Part shown: piece after piece, positions 7,054 to 14,116 of the stretch
How the letters are laid out: every line of letters begins with the position of its first letter
How positions within the stretch are numbered: position 1 is the first letter of the stretch
Assembly (NCBI GenBank): GCA_902465325.1
Contig: CABQMV010000039.1
Location: 1 to 14,921 of the forward strand
Direction: 5' to 3'
Source: an uncultured Oscillospiraceae bacterium
GTDB taxonomy: Bacteria; Bacillota; Clostridia; UBA1212; SIG427
Length of the DNA stretch: 14,921 nucleotides
Notes under the pieces: model-generated
Databases searched by the model: none
What the model was told of the DNA's origin: nothing
Seen by the model: only the letters and a program-made list of their open reading frames with translations
Program-made: the position numbers and the translations under genes

Positions 7054-7887
7054 AGGTATGGTGAGGTAATCGGTGTGATACAGAGAGAGCAGCCTGACGT
7101 GGTGTGCCTTAATGAGTTAAACGGCGAGTGGTGGTACTATGTGGAGCAGCTGCTGTGCGGTGAAGACGGTGTGTATGGCTATTCAGGACGTACTGCTGCC
7201 GGTGCTGAGGTTTCAGAGTTTACCGGAGAGAAGTGGGATACAACCCCTCTGCTGCTGTACAACAAGGGGAGATATAAACTGGTGGAGGAAGGTTCCTTTT
7301 TGTGTCCTGCTGATGAAAGAGGGATCTGCACCATCAATAACTGGGCTGTTCTCCGGGACAAAGCAACCGGGGCAGAATTTGTGGCTATGGCTCAGCATCT
7401 GGCTGCCGGAAGTACAGCGGTACGGATTAAAATCCGTGAAGATTCTGCCCGGCTTATTGTGGATAAAATAAAGGAAATTGCAGGAGAGCTGCCGGTTATT
7501 ATAATGGGAGACTATAACTGCGGTGAAGGCAGCAGTCCGTATGAGATTTTTGTTGACAGCGGCTTTCATGACTCCTCACATATGAATCCAACTGCTGCTT
7601 TTCGCGGCACGTATAGCGGTTGGTCTCTGAAAGCAGACGGAACGCCTGCAAAGGACCTGGATAAGTCTGTTCCTATAGACTTGATTATACTTTCTGAGGA
7701 TACAGGTTATGGGTATTCCGATCATTACCCGGTGCTTGTAGAGCTGAATATGCGAAAAGTTGAAGGGGAGCCTGAGATTCTTTTCCCAATCATTATTATT
7801 GCGGCTGTGGCTGCTGTGATTGCGGCAGCGGGATTGATTCTGGCAAAAATGCGAAAGCGCCCAGGAAGGTCTGTATCGTGGCAGTAA
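7054..7887 (+). pseudogene. Endonuclease/exonuclease/phosphatase (EEP) family protein, N-terminally truncated, membrane-anchored
   Basis: Homology to the EEP (DNase I-like) fold begins abruptly. The frame is open only from 7054 (after TAG 7051), and RYGEVIGVIQREQPDVVCLN is the usual end of the first helix. The family's first strand with its conserved Asn (TYN motif) and any signal peptide are missing. A GTG at 7075 with GAGG at 7063-7066 could start a 270-residue product. Counted from this GTG, the remaining motifs are the metal Glu (LNE, residue 14), QHL (His108), GDYN (145-148), PID (200-202) and SDH (215-217). A C-terminal transmembrane segment (about 236-257) is followed by KMRKRPGR, as in exported, membrane-held enzymes. 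Between PID and SDH the spacing is only 12 residues, which looks short for the family and may hide a second in-frame loss. Without the Asn strand the enzyme is probably inactive. It could instead be a genuinely short gene started at GTG, which I think less likely. Confidence 0.72.
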
Positions 7888-7927
7888 ACGGAAATGTTTG
7901 ATTTGCTTGCCTGCTTATAATTTTTAA

Positions 7928-7963
7928 TGGGGCTGACTCAATTTCCAGTTTGAGTCAGCCCCA
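7928..7963. terminator. Perfect 14-bp hairpin between convergent genes
   Basis: TGGGGCTGACTCAA (7928-7941) and TTGAGTCAGCCCCA (7950-7963) are exact complements around an 8-nt loop. The site lies between the plus-strand EEP gene and the minus-strand gpmI gene, where a two-way terminator is expected. Neither side has a clean T run, so termination would be weak or factor-dependent. Confidence 0.5.
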
Positions 7964-8001
7964 TGTGCTGATTTCGCTTTTCCGCTGTACAGCCTCTGGC
8001 T

Positions 8002-9609
8002 TTACTGAATCATAGAGGCATCCCAGCCGGGATATTTCTCTACGCCCAGCAAATCTGCAACGGTAGCTGCAATATTGGACAGACCAAAGAGCCCGTCTTT
8101 TACTGTATACTGCTCTTTGTTGGCAGTATTATCGTAGAAGTGGCAGGGAACCGGATTTAAGGTGTGAGAGGTTTTGGCCTTGGGAGATCCGTCTTCATTG
8201 TACTTGATCTGTCCCTTCTTGACTTCATACATTTCATCAGCATTTCCATGATCTGCCGTGATAATAGCCATACCGCCCAAACTGTCAATGACAGGCAGGA
8301 TACGGGCAAGACATAAATCTACTGTTTCCACAGCAATGACGGCGGCCTGCATGTTTCCGGTATGGCCTACCATATCGCCGTTAGCCAGGTTGATCCGGGC
8401 ATATTTATATTTTCCGGTTTTCAACGCCTCAATCAAAGCGTCGGTCGCTTCTGCCGCCTTCATCCAGGGTCTCTGCTCAAAGGGAACTACATCTGATGGG
8501 ACTTCTATATAGGTTTCCAGATCCTCATTGAATTTTCCGCTTTTATTCCCGTTCCAGAAGTAGGTTACATGGCCGAATTTCTGTGTTTCCGCTACGGCCA
8601 GCTGAGAAATTCCGTTGTTGGCCAACAGCTCTCCCAGTGTGTTTTTTATAGAGGGGGGATTTACCAAAAAGCGGGAGGGTATGTGCAGATCTCCGTCGTA
8701 TTGCAGCATTCCAGCATAACAAACCTCCGGAAAAAATTTTCTAGGGAATGTATTCAGATTTGGATCTTCAAAGGCGCGGCTGATTTCCTGAGCCCTGTCG
8801 CCCCGGAAATTAAAGAAGATTACACTGTCCTTGTCCTGAATTTTCCCTACAGGACCGTTTTCGTCAGCAATTACAAAGGCGGGCAGATCCTGATCGATGG
8901 CCCCGGTTTCCGCCCGATATGTTTCAATGGCCTCCTGCGCACTGGCAAAGGTCCGTCCTTCTCCTAAGACATGTGTCTCCCAGCCCCGCTGCACCATAGA
9001 CCAGTCGGCTTCGTACCGGTCCATTGTAATATTCATTCTGCCGCCGCCGCTGGCGATTTTTACATCAAAATCAGCATCTCTCAGTTCAGCCAAAAATGCT
9101 TCAAAGGGAAGGACATATTCCAGGGCCGAGGTTTCTCCTACGTCACGTCCGTCTAATAGAATGTGTACCCGGACAGTATGAATTCCTTCGGCCTTCGCCT
9201 GCTTTATCATCGCTTTTAAATGATTGATATGAGAATGTACATTTCCGTCTGAGAAAAGCCCGATAAAATGCAGGGTCGAATGATGGGAGACGGCATTTTC
9301 TACAATTTCCCTCCAGCCTGAGGCCTTGTACATTTCACCGCTTTCAATGGATTCGTTTACCAGCTTTGCGCCCTGGCTGTACACGGCGCCTGCCCCAATG
9401 GCATTGTGGCCTACCTCGGAATTGCCCATATCGTCATCGGAGGGCAGCCCTACCGCCGTTCCGTGGGCTTTCAGCTGTACAGTGGGGTATTTGGCAGCCA
9501 GCATGTCTAAAACGGGGGTTCTGGCTATTTTTACGGCGTTTCCGTCCTCATTTTTACTGATTCCGATGCCGTCCATAATGATTGTCACAACAGGTCCTTT
9601 ATATTTCAT
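8002..9609 (-). CDS. gpmI: 2,3-bisphosphoglycerate-independent phosphoglycerate mutase
   Basis: Interconverts 3- and 2-phosphoglycerate in glycolysis, in the cytosol, with two Mn ions and a phosphoserine intermediate (alkaline phosphatase superfamily). The start codon at 9609 has AAGGAAAG just upstream. Visible signatures: the first metal Asp in MDGIG (D13), the nucleophile in GNSEVGH (Ser64), DGRDVGE, GGGRMNITMDRYEADW (substrate-binding region), FRGDRAQE, ITADHGNADEM and TSHTLNPVPC. At 535 residues it is somewhat longer than the roughly 510-residue B. subtilis type, and it has DGIG where that type has DGWG. This points to the longer variant group found in many anaerobes (from family knowledge, not checked by alignment). 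It is monocistronic: its own promoter lies upstream and a hairpin lies downstream. Confidence 0.96.
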   Translation of the reverse strand: MKYKGPVVTIIMDGIGISKNEDGNAVKIARTPVLDMLAAKYPTVQLKAHGTAVGLPSDDDMGNSEVGHNAIGAGAVYSQGAKLVNESIESGEMYKASGWREIVENAVSHHSTLHFIGLFSDGNVHSHINHLKAMIKQAKAEGIHTVRVHILLDGRDVGETSALEYVLPFEAFLAELRDADFDVKIASGGGRMNITMDRYEADWSMVQRGWETHVLGEGRTFASAQEAIETYRAETGAIDQDLPAFVIADENGPVGKIQDKDSVIFFNFRGDRAQEISRAFEDPNLNTFPRKFFPEVCYAGMLQYDGDLHIPSRFLVNPPSIKNTLGELLANNGISQLAVAETQKFGHVTYFWNGNKSGKFNEDLETYIEVPSDVVPFEQRPWMKAAEATDALIEALKTGKYKYARINLANGDMVGHTGNMQAAVIAVETVDLCLARILPVIDSLGGMAIITADHGNADEMYEVKKGQIKYNEDGSPKAKTSHTLNPVPCHFYDNTANKEQYTVKDGLFGLSNIAATVADLLGVEKYPGWDASMIQ

Positions 9610-9645
9610 TTAACTCTTTCCTTTCTCTATACGATTTTCCTATTT

Positions 9646-9674
9646 ATTTTACTATAAATTTCCCTGGGCTTCAA
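9646..9674 (-). promoter_or_regulatory. Promoter of gpmI
   Basis: On the minus strand TTGAAG (9669-9674, 4/6) is followed after 17 nt by TAAAAT (9646-9651, 5/6). An overlapping TATAGT just upstream is an alternative -10. The distance to the start codon at 9609 is about 30 nt from the expected transcription start. Confidence 0.6.
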
Positions 9675-9754
9675 CTGTTGCTGTGTGCCAAGCCGTACTG
9701 TTTTTTGGCCAGGGAATGGGTATGTCCGCAAAAGTACGGGAATTTTACAGAATA

Positions 9755-9794
9755 ACAAAACAGCCGGAGCTCCTTGATAGAATTCTCCGGCTGT
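9755..9794 (-). terminator. Rho-independent terminator after the lipoprotein gene (possibly two-way)
   Basis: ACAGCCGGAG (9760-9769) pairs exactly with CTCCGGCTGT (9785-9794). On the minus strand the stem is followed by TTTTGTTATT, which suits the lipoprotein gene ending at 9820. On the plus strand it is followed by TCTGATTTTTT, so it may also stop transcription from the other side. Confidence 0.8.
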
Positions 9795-9819
9795 CTGATT
9801 TTTTACGGTTTTACAGGTT

Positions 9820-10971
9820 CTATTCAATTCCGTTTATATAATTTTCCCAATCCTCTTCTGTCCATGCAGAGGTGTCTATATCCTCCCAGTCGCCGATTTC
9901 CTCTCCCTGGGACTGGTCGCTGTAGTCAGTGCCGAACAGGGAGCCCATCATGGCTGCGCTGTCTTCCTCTGTCATTACCTTAGATTGGTCTATGCCGATT
10001 TCTTTGGTATCCTTCCGCTCATTTGCCTTATAGGAAAGGCTGACTGTAGCACTTTTCTCTTCCTGAGACATACTCAGATTCATTCCAAGCGTCCAGCTCC
10101 GGCTGCCTTCCTTTCCCGTTAAAGAGGTATTGGCAGTAGCGGAGAATTTCATGGAATCCTGGTAGTGGAAGGCCTTCAGTGTATCGGCTGCGGAAGCGAC
10201 CTCTGCCATCAGCTCGGATTTATTTGCCTCAAGCTGTGCGGCAATGTCTTCACAATTTTTTTCGGCCTTTAATGCCGTGATATACTCATTGTAAAGTTTT
10301 TCAAAATCGCTGGACAGAACGTCTCCCAGCTTGTGAGCAAAGGCGGTAATGTTTTCACTGGTAAGCTGGAAGCAATAGCTGCCGTCTTTCTGGAACATAA
10401 CCTCCGGTTCTATGTCTTTCGCAGCAGTTTCCAAAAGGGTGGAGAAGGTATTGATTCCCTGCCACAGGGCTGTCAGATAGCTGTCTGCTTTCTGGCTTTC
10501 TGAATCCGCTTCTTCTGCTGCACTGCCTGCTAGCTCCGCAGGATCCAGCTTTATATAATCTTTCCCTGCCGGCAGCATAGCAGAACCGGCGGCCCCGGCT
10601 ATAAAGGTCAGAAAGCTTCTGTAGTTCAAATAAACGACGCCGTCAGTCACGGTAAGATCGGTTATCTCTGTGCCGCCCAGAGATATCGTGGCTTTGGTGT
10701 TTCTGTCGTCATTGGCCTCTATCTTTACCTTCAGTACGCCTGACAGCGTATCGCCGTCTACTGTGAGAAAGGCGGAAAGGGCAGACATGGTTGCGTTGTC
10801 TATTTCCTCCAATCCTTTTACAGAAAAGTTCAACTCCAGTTCGCTGTCATAGCGGGTGATTTGTGTAGCAGACTGCAGAGCGGTAATAAAATTTTTCTTG
10901 TCTCCGCACCCAGTAAGTGTCATGGTAAGGACCAGCAAAATACACAGCAACATTGCAATTCTTTTTTTCAT
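9820..10971 (-). CDS. Putative lipoprotein of unknown function
   Basis: A 383-residue protein with a lipoprotein signal: MKKR, a hydrophobic stretch and the lipobox LTGC (Cys22), so it should be lipid-anchored on the outer face of the membrane. I do not recognise a catalytic family. The body alternates beta-type stretches (for example TVDGDTLSGVLKVKIEAND and TDLTVTDGVVYLNYRSF) with a central helical, probably coiled part (about 225-270, rich in Lys, Glu and Ala). A second beta stretch (SMKFSATANTSLTG and onward) precedes a very acidic tail with several Trp (GDWEDIDTSAWTEEDWENYI). The layout recalls bacterial lipoproteins with paired beta-sheet domains that bind lipids or partner proteins, but this is a guess. 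The RBS GAGGAGAG lies 9 nt before the ATG. It has its own promoter and terminator. Confidence 0.85.
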   Translation of the reverse strand: MKKRIAMLLCILLVLTMTLTGCGDKKNFITALQSATQITRYDSELELNFSVKGLEEIDNATMSALSAFLTVDGDTLSGVLKVKIEANDDRNTKATISLGGTEITDLTVTDGVVYLNYRSFLTFIAGAAGSAMLPAGKDYIKLDPAELAGSAAEEADSESQKADSYLTALWQGINTFSTLLETAAKDIEPEVMFQKDGSYCFQLTSENITAFAHKLGDVLSSDFEKLYNEYITALKAEKNCEDIAAQLEANKSELMAEVASAADTLKAFHYQDSMKFSATANTSLTGKEGSRSWTLGMNLSMSQEEKSATVSLSYKANERKDTKEIGIDQSKVMTEEDSAAMMGSLFGTDYSDQSQGEEIGDWEDIDTSAWTEEDWENYINGIE

Positions 10972-11004
10972 TCTTATGTACTCTCCTCAATTTAATTTTT
11001 ATTT

Positions 11005-11033
11005 ATCATATCATATGAAATGAATTTCTTCAA
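11005..11033 (-). promoter_or_regulatory. Promoter of the lipoprotein gene
   Basis: On the minus strand TTGAAG (11028-11033) is followed after 17 nt by TATGAT (11005-11010, 5/6). A second ATCATA copy overlaps at 11010-11015. It lies right after the stop codon of the SGNH hydrolase gene, so read-through from that gene is also possible. Confidence 0.5.
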
Positions 11034-11034
11034 T

Positions 11035-11694
11035 TTATTTTAACTTCAGCGACAATCCAATTTTCTCCAGAAAAGCTTTGGCAATTAAAATATTAGCGGC
11101 TCCGGACGGGTGAACTCTGTCCCAGGAAATATAGGAAGAGTGGCGGTGCTTGAAATACCGGTCAAATATCTGCTGCAAGTCGATGCAGGGAACGCCCCAC
11201 TGTTCTGCCTGGCGCTTGCAGATAGCGCCGTACTCGTCCATCCGCGCCCGCATGGGATCTTTTTTCAAGGGCTCCATATAGTAAGGCGTCATGGCAATAA
11301 TTCCTTTCTTTACCACGGGCTTTGCTGTCTCCAGCAGCTGCCGGATATTGTCTTCATATTCCTCTGGCATAATATGCTGATAGGTCAGCGCAGGTTCATC
11401 GAATTGACGCCATACATCGTTTACGCCAATACAAAAACACAGCCAGTCAGGCTCATGGGCCAGCACGTCCTGATGCCAGCGGCATTTCAAAATCCGGGAG
11501 GTGTCTCCGGAAATGCCGGTATTGCTAATCCGTATATTCAGGTCCGGGTAAAAGGCGTTCAGCAGATTGTCAATCTCTCTTACATAGCCGCCTCCGATCC
11601 CCTCCCAGAGTCCCTCTCCCATAGGGCGCTTGCGGCCTGCGTCAGTTATAGAATCTCCGGTAAAAAGAATAAAATCGTTCTTTTCTAAATACAT
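11035..11694 (-). CDS. SGNH/GDSL-family hydrolase (esterase/lipase type)
   Basis: A 219-residue cytosolic serine hydrolase without a signal peptide, probably cleaving acyl or acetyl esters from sugars or lipids. All four SGNH blocks are visible: block I FTGDSITD (Ser15), block II NTGISGDT (Gly63), block III IGVNDVW (Asn92), and block V DRVHPS (Asp192, His195). The early segment GGGYV and the C-terminal HPSGAANILIA are typical of the carbohydrate-esterase-like branch that often deacetylates sugars. The start at 11694 has AGGAGG 9 nt upstream. It is divergent from spoIVA and transcribed from a TATAAT promoter in the shared gap. No terminator separates it from the lipoprotein gene. Confidence 0.92.
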   Translation of the reverse strand: MYLEKNDFILFTGDSITDAGRKRPMGEGLWEGIGGGYVREIDNLLNAFYPDLNIRISNTGISGDTSRILKCRWHQDVLAHEPDWLCFCIGVNDVWRQFDEPALTYQHIMPEEYEDNIRQLLETAKPVVKKGIIAMTPYYMEPLKKDPMRARMDEYGAICKRQAEQWGVPCIDLQQIFDRYFKHRHSSYISWDRVHPSGAANILIAKAFLEKIGLSLKLK

Positions 11695-11722
11695 ATAAGT
11701 ATGCCTCCTGTTTTTTAGGACA

Positions 11723-11731
11723 ATTATAGCA
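11723..11731 (-). promoter_or_regulatory. Extended -10 promoter of the SGNH hydrolase gene
   Basis: On the minus strand TGC-TATAAT (11731 down to 11723) is a perfect extended -10 element. The -35 region (17 nt upstream) is poor, which extended -10 promoters tolerate. The element is about 29 nt from the start codon at 11694. Confidence 0.65.
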
Positions 11732-11758
11732 TAAAAACTATGGGGGTGCGCATATATT
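11729..11758 (+). promoter_or_regulatory. Candidate sigma-E promoter of spoIVA
   Basis: GCATAAA (11729-11735) and CATATATT (11751-11758), 15 nt apart, fit the mother-cell sigma-E pattern (KMATATT and CATACAMT, 5/7 and 6/8 matches). Transcription would begin near 11765, about 20 nt before the start codon. In B. subtilis spoIVA is under sigma-E, so the position fits. Confidence 0.5.
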
Positions 11759-11785
11759 TTACCAGCATAGCAAGGGGGTACATTT

Positions 11786-13264
11786 ATGGAGAATTACAAT
11801 GTGTACAAAGACATACAAGCCCGCACAAACGGCCAAATTTATGTAGGCGTCGTGGGGCCTGTCAGAACAGGAAAGTCCACCTTTATAAAAAGGTTTATGG
11901 ACCTTTTGGTTTTGCCGAATATAGGCGATGCCTTTGAGCGGGAGCGGGCGACAGATGAATTGCCGCAGAGTGCAGCGGGAAAAACAATTATGACAACAGA
12001 GCCGAAGTTTGTCCCCAATGAAGCCGTGCAGATTACGGTGGGGGAAGCAATTTCTCTTAAAGTACGACTCGTGGACTGCGTAGGCTTTTTAATTGACAAT
12101 GCCATTGGCCATATGGAGGACGATATGCCCCGCATGGTGGCCACGCCCTGGTATGAGGAGAAAATTCCTTTTGAACAGGCCGCCGAAATGGGAACCGGAA
12201 AAGTAATCCGAGAGCATTCTACCATTGGCATCGTAGTGACCACCGACGGCAGTATAACAGAAATTAACAGGGCAGACTACATAAGGGCAGAGGAAAAAGT
12301 AATTGAGGCTATGCAGGCCACGGGAAAACCCTTTACCGTTCTGCTCAACACCATTAATCCCAAGGGGGAAGAGGCACTGAGTCTGGCCGCGGAACTGAGA
12401 GTCAAATATAAGGTGCCGGTAGTGCCGGTAAACTGTGTGACAATGTCCATGGAGGATTTATCCGGAATTTTGGAGACGCTGCTGTATGAATTTCCCATTT
12501 GCGAAATAGGAATTAATATTCCGGAATGGGTATCGGTGCTGGGAAATGACGAGGATGTAAAAAATGACCTGATCTGCCAGGTAAAAGATATTTTTGAAGG
12601 GGCATCCAAGCTCAGCTGCATTAAAAGCTGTACCGAGGAGCTGGGGAAGCTGGACTATGTAAAATCTTCTCGGGTGGAATCAGTGGACGCCGGTACAGGC
12701 AGTGCGCTGATTGCGCTGGATATGCCTGACGAGCTGTTCTTTACGGTTCTTTCCGAGCGTTCCGGTCTGGATATCCGGGATAATAGGGCGCTGGTGACTA
12801 TGATTAAGGATTTGGGCAGAATCAAAAGAGAGCATGAAAGACTGGAGGCTGCCCTGAAGGAAGTAGAGCTGAAAGGCTATGGAATTGTTATGCCGTCTCC
12901 GGAGGAGATGACCCTGGAAGAGCCGGAGATTGTCAAGCAGGGCAGCCGGTTCGGGGTAAGGCTCCGGGCCAGCGCGCCGTCTATCCACATGATTAAAGCC
13001 AATATTGAAACAGAGATTTCTCCTTTTGTGGGTACAGAAAAACAGTCGGAGGAGCTTGTCAATTATATTCTCAGTGAGTTTGAGGAGGAGCCGGAGAAAA
13101 TCTGGAGCTCCAATCTGTTTGGAAAGCCTCTGAATGAATTAATGGGTGAGGGCCTGCAGACAAAGCTGGGGCGGATCCCGGATGAGGAGAGAATCAAATT
13201 GCAGGAAACGCTGCAGAGAATTATTAATGACGGCGGCAGCGGCCTAATTTGTATTATACTGTAA
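11786..13264 (+). CDS. spoIVA: Stage IV sporulation protein A (spore coat morphogenetic ATPase)
   Basis: SpoIVA binds the outer forespore membrane in the mother cell and uses ATP to polymerise into the basement layer on which the coat assembles; it is also needed for cortex formation. The protein has 492 residues, the same length as B. subtilis SpoIVA, and starts MENYNVYKDIQARTNG as in the family. The Walker A motif GPVRTGKS is at residues 24-31. The Walker B/G3-like segment is RLVDCVGFLI, followed by GHMEDDMPRMVATPWYE, typical of the family. The C-terminus GLICIIL is the conserved membrane-targeting end. AAGGGGG (11772-11778) lies 7 nt before the ATG. It is flanked by a sporulation-type promoter and a strong terminator, hence monocistronic. 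It marks the host as a spore former. Confidence 0.97.
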   Translation: MENYNVYKDIQARTNGQIYVGVVGPVRTGKSTFIKRFMDLLVLPNIGDAFERERATDELPQSAAGKTIMTTEPKFVPNEAVQITVGEAISLKVRLVDCVGFLIDNAIGHMEDDMPRMVATPWYEEKIPFEQAAEMGTGKVIREHSTIGIVVTTDGSITEINRADYIRAEEKVIEAMQATGKPFTVLLNTINPKGEEALSLAAELRVKYKVPVVPVNCVTMSMEDLSGILETLLYEFPICEIGINIPEWVSVLGNDEDVKNDLICQVKDIFEGASKLSCIKSCTEELGKLDYVKSSRVESVDAGTGSALIALDMPDELFFTVLSERSGLDIRDNRALVTMIKDLGRIKREHERLEAALKEVELKGYGIVMPSPEEMTLEEPEIVKQGSRFGVRLRASAPSIHMIKANIETEISPFVGTEKQSEELVNYILSEFEEEPEKIWSSNLFGKPLNELMGEGLQTKLGRIPDEERIKLQETLQRIINDGGSGLICIIL

Positions 13265-13277
13265 CGGACATTTCTTC

Positions 13278-13319
13278 AAAACGGTTCGGCAGAAGACAAA
13301 GCTGCGGAACCGTTTTGTA
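13278..13319 (+). terminator. Rho-independent terminator of spoIVA
   Basis: AAAACGGTTC (13278-13287) pairs exactly with GAACCGTTTT (13307-13316), with an inner GCAG/CTGC stem (13289-13292 with 13302-13305). The 3' side runs into TTTTGTATTT. It lies 14 nt after the spoIVA stop. Confidence 0.8.
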
Positions 13320-13350
13320 TTTAGAGGCGCTGCTTTCCTTTGCTGTTTCA

Positions 13351-13359
13351 TGGTATAAT
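13351..13359 (+). promoter_or_regulatory. Extended -10 promoter of the acetyltransferase gene
   Basis: TGG-TATAAT (13351-13359) is a perfect extended -10. The hexamer 17 nt upstream (TGCTTT) is a weak -35. Transcription would start about 7 nt downstream, near 13366, leaving a short leader with AAGGAG at 13378-13383. Confidence 0.65.
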
Positions 13360-13389
13360 AATTAAAAATTATCCATGAAGGAGTTTACC

Positions 13390-14019
13390 ATGAATCAGAA
13401 AGAGAGAATGCTTGCGGGCCTGCCCTATAAAGCTTGGCTGGACGGTCTTGAAGAGGAGCGCAGAGAATGTAGGAGGAAGCTGTATGAGCTCAATCATCTG
13501 CCGCTGGAGCAGCAGAGCAGAGTTCCTGAGCTGCTGAGGGGCCTGTTCGGCAAGGCCGGTCCTGACCTCTGGATTGAACCGCCCTTTCACTGCGATTACG
13601 GGTGGAATATTGAGGTAGGAAACCGTTTTTTTGCCAACTATAATCTGGTGATTTTAGATGTGGGAAAGGTTGTGATCGGAGAAAACGTGCAGCTTGCCCC
13701 TAATGTGGCTATTTATACGGCGGGACATCCCATCCACCCAGACAGTCGGAACTCAGGCTATGAATACGGAATACCGATTACGATTGGCGATAATGTATGG
13801 ATTGGAGGCAATACCGTTATCCTTCCCGGCGTTACGGTGGGAAGCAACACCGTCATAGGGGCGGGAAGCGTTGTTTCTAAAAACATTCCCGATTATGTAG
13901 TGGCGGCAGGCAATCCCTGCAGAGTCATTCGGGAAATTACAGAGCAGGACAGAATTTATTATTTCAAGGATCGAATGTTTGATCAGGAGGCCTGGCAGGA
14001 GATTTCAGCGCCCAGATAA
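13390..14019 (+). CDS. Maltose/galactoside O-acetyltransferase family protein (left-handed beta-helix)
   Basis: Transfers an acetyl group from acetyl-CoA to a sugar hydroxyl in the cytosol, as in Maa and LacA. The protein has 209 residues from the ATG at 13390, which has AAGGAG 6 nt upstream; the in-frame ATG at 13375 overlaps that ribosome binding site and is unlikely. The N-terminal helical cap (MNQKERMLAG to about 55) is the Mac domain. FHCDYGWNIEVGNRFFANYN is the family's substrate-site signature. The catalytic His is in YTAGHPIHP (His113). Hexapeptide repeats follow (VWIGGNTVILPGVTVG, NTVIGAGSVVSK), ending with VVAAGNPCRVIREI. The natural acceptor sugar cannot be told from sequence. Its own promoter lies upstream; no clear terminator follows. 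Confidence 0.93.
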   Translation: MNQKERMLAGLPYKAWLDGLEEERRECRRKLYELNHLPLEQQSRVPELLRGLFGKAGPDLWIEPPFHCDYGWNIEVGNRFFANYNLVILDVGKVVIGENVQLAPNVAIYTAGHPIHPDSRNSGYEYGIPITIGDNVWIGGNTVILPGVTVGSNTVIGAGSVVSKNIPDYVVAAGNPCRVIREITEQDRIYYFKDRMFDQEAWQEISAPR

Positions 14020-14053
14020 TTAAATATTTACTCTGATCGGCGGTTTTAAATTC

Positions 14054-14082
14054 TGTACATGTCATAGTCCATATGCTATACT
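14054..14082 (+). promoter_or_regulatory. Promoter of the SPFH/band 7 gene
   Basis: TGTACA (14054-14059, 4/6) and TATACT (14077-14082, 5/6) are 17 nt apart, and TG at 14074-14075 makes it an extended -10. It is 34 nt before the start codon, within the 97-nt gap after the acetyltransferase gene, which otherwise holds nothing I can recognise. Confidence 0.6.
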
Positions 14083-14116
14083 GATAGACACTTTAAAAAG
14101 AGAGGACGGATCTGTT

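Noticed and set aside
9627..9827. Small minus-strand frame of 66 codons between gpmI and the lipoprotein gene
   Set aside because: It covers the gpmI promoter and the lipoprotein terminator, has no good start signal and no recognisable sequence.
11110..11688. Plus-strand frame of 192 codons opposite the SGNH hydrolase gene
   Set aside because: All SGNH blocks and a good ribosome binding site support the minus-strand gene; the antisense frame resembles no known protein.
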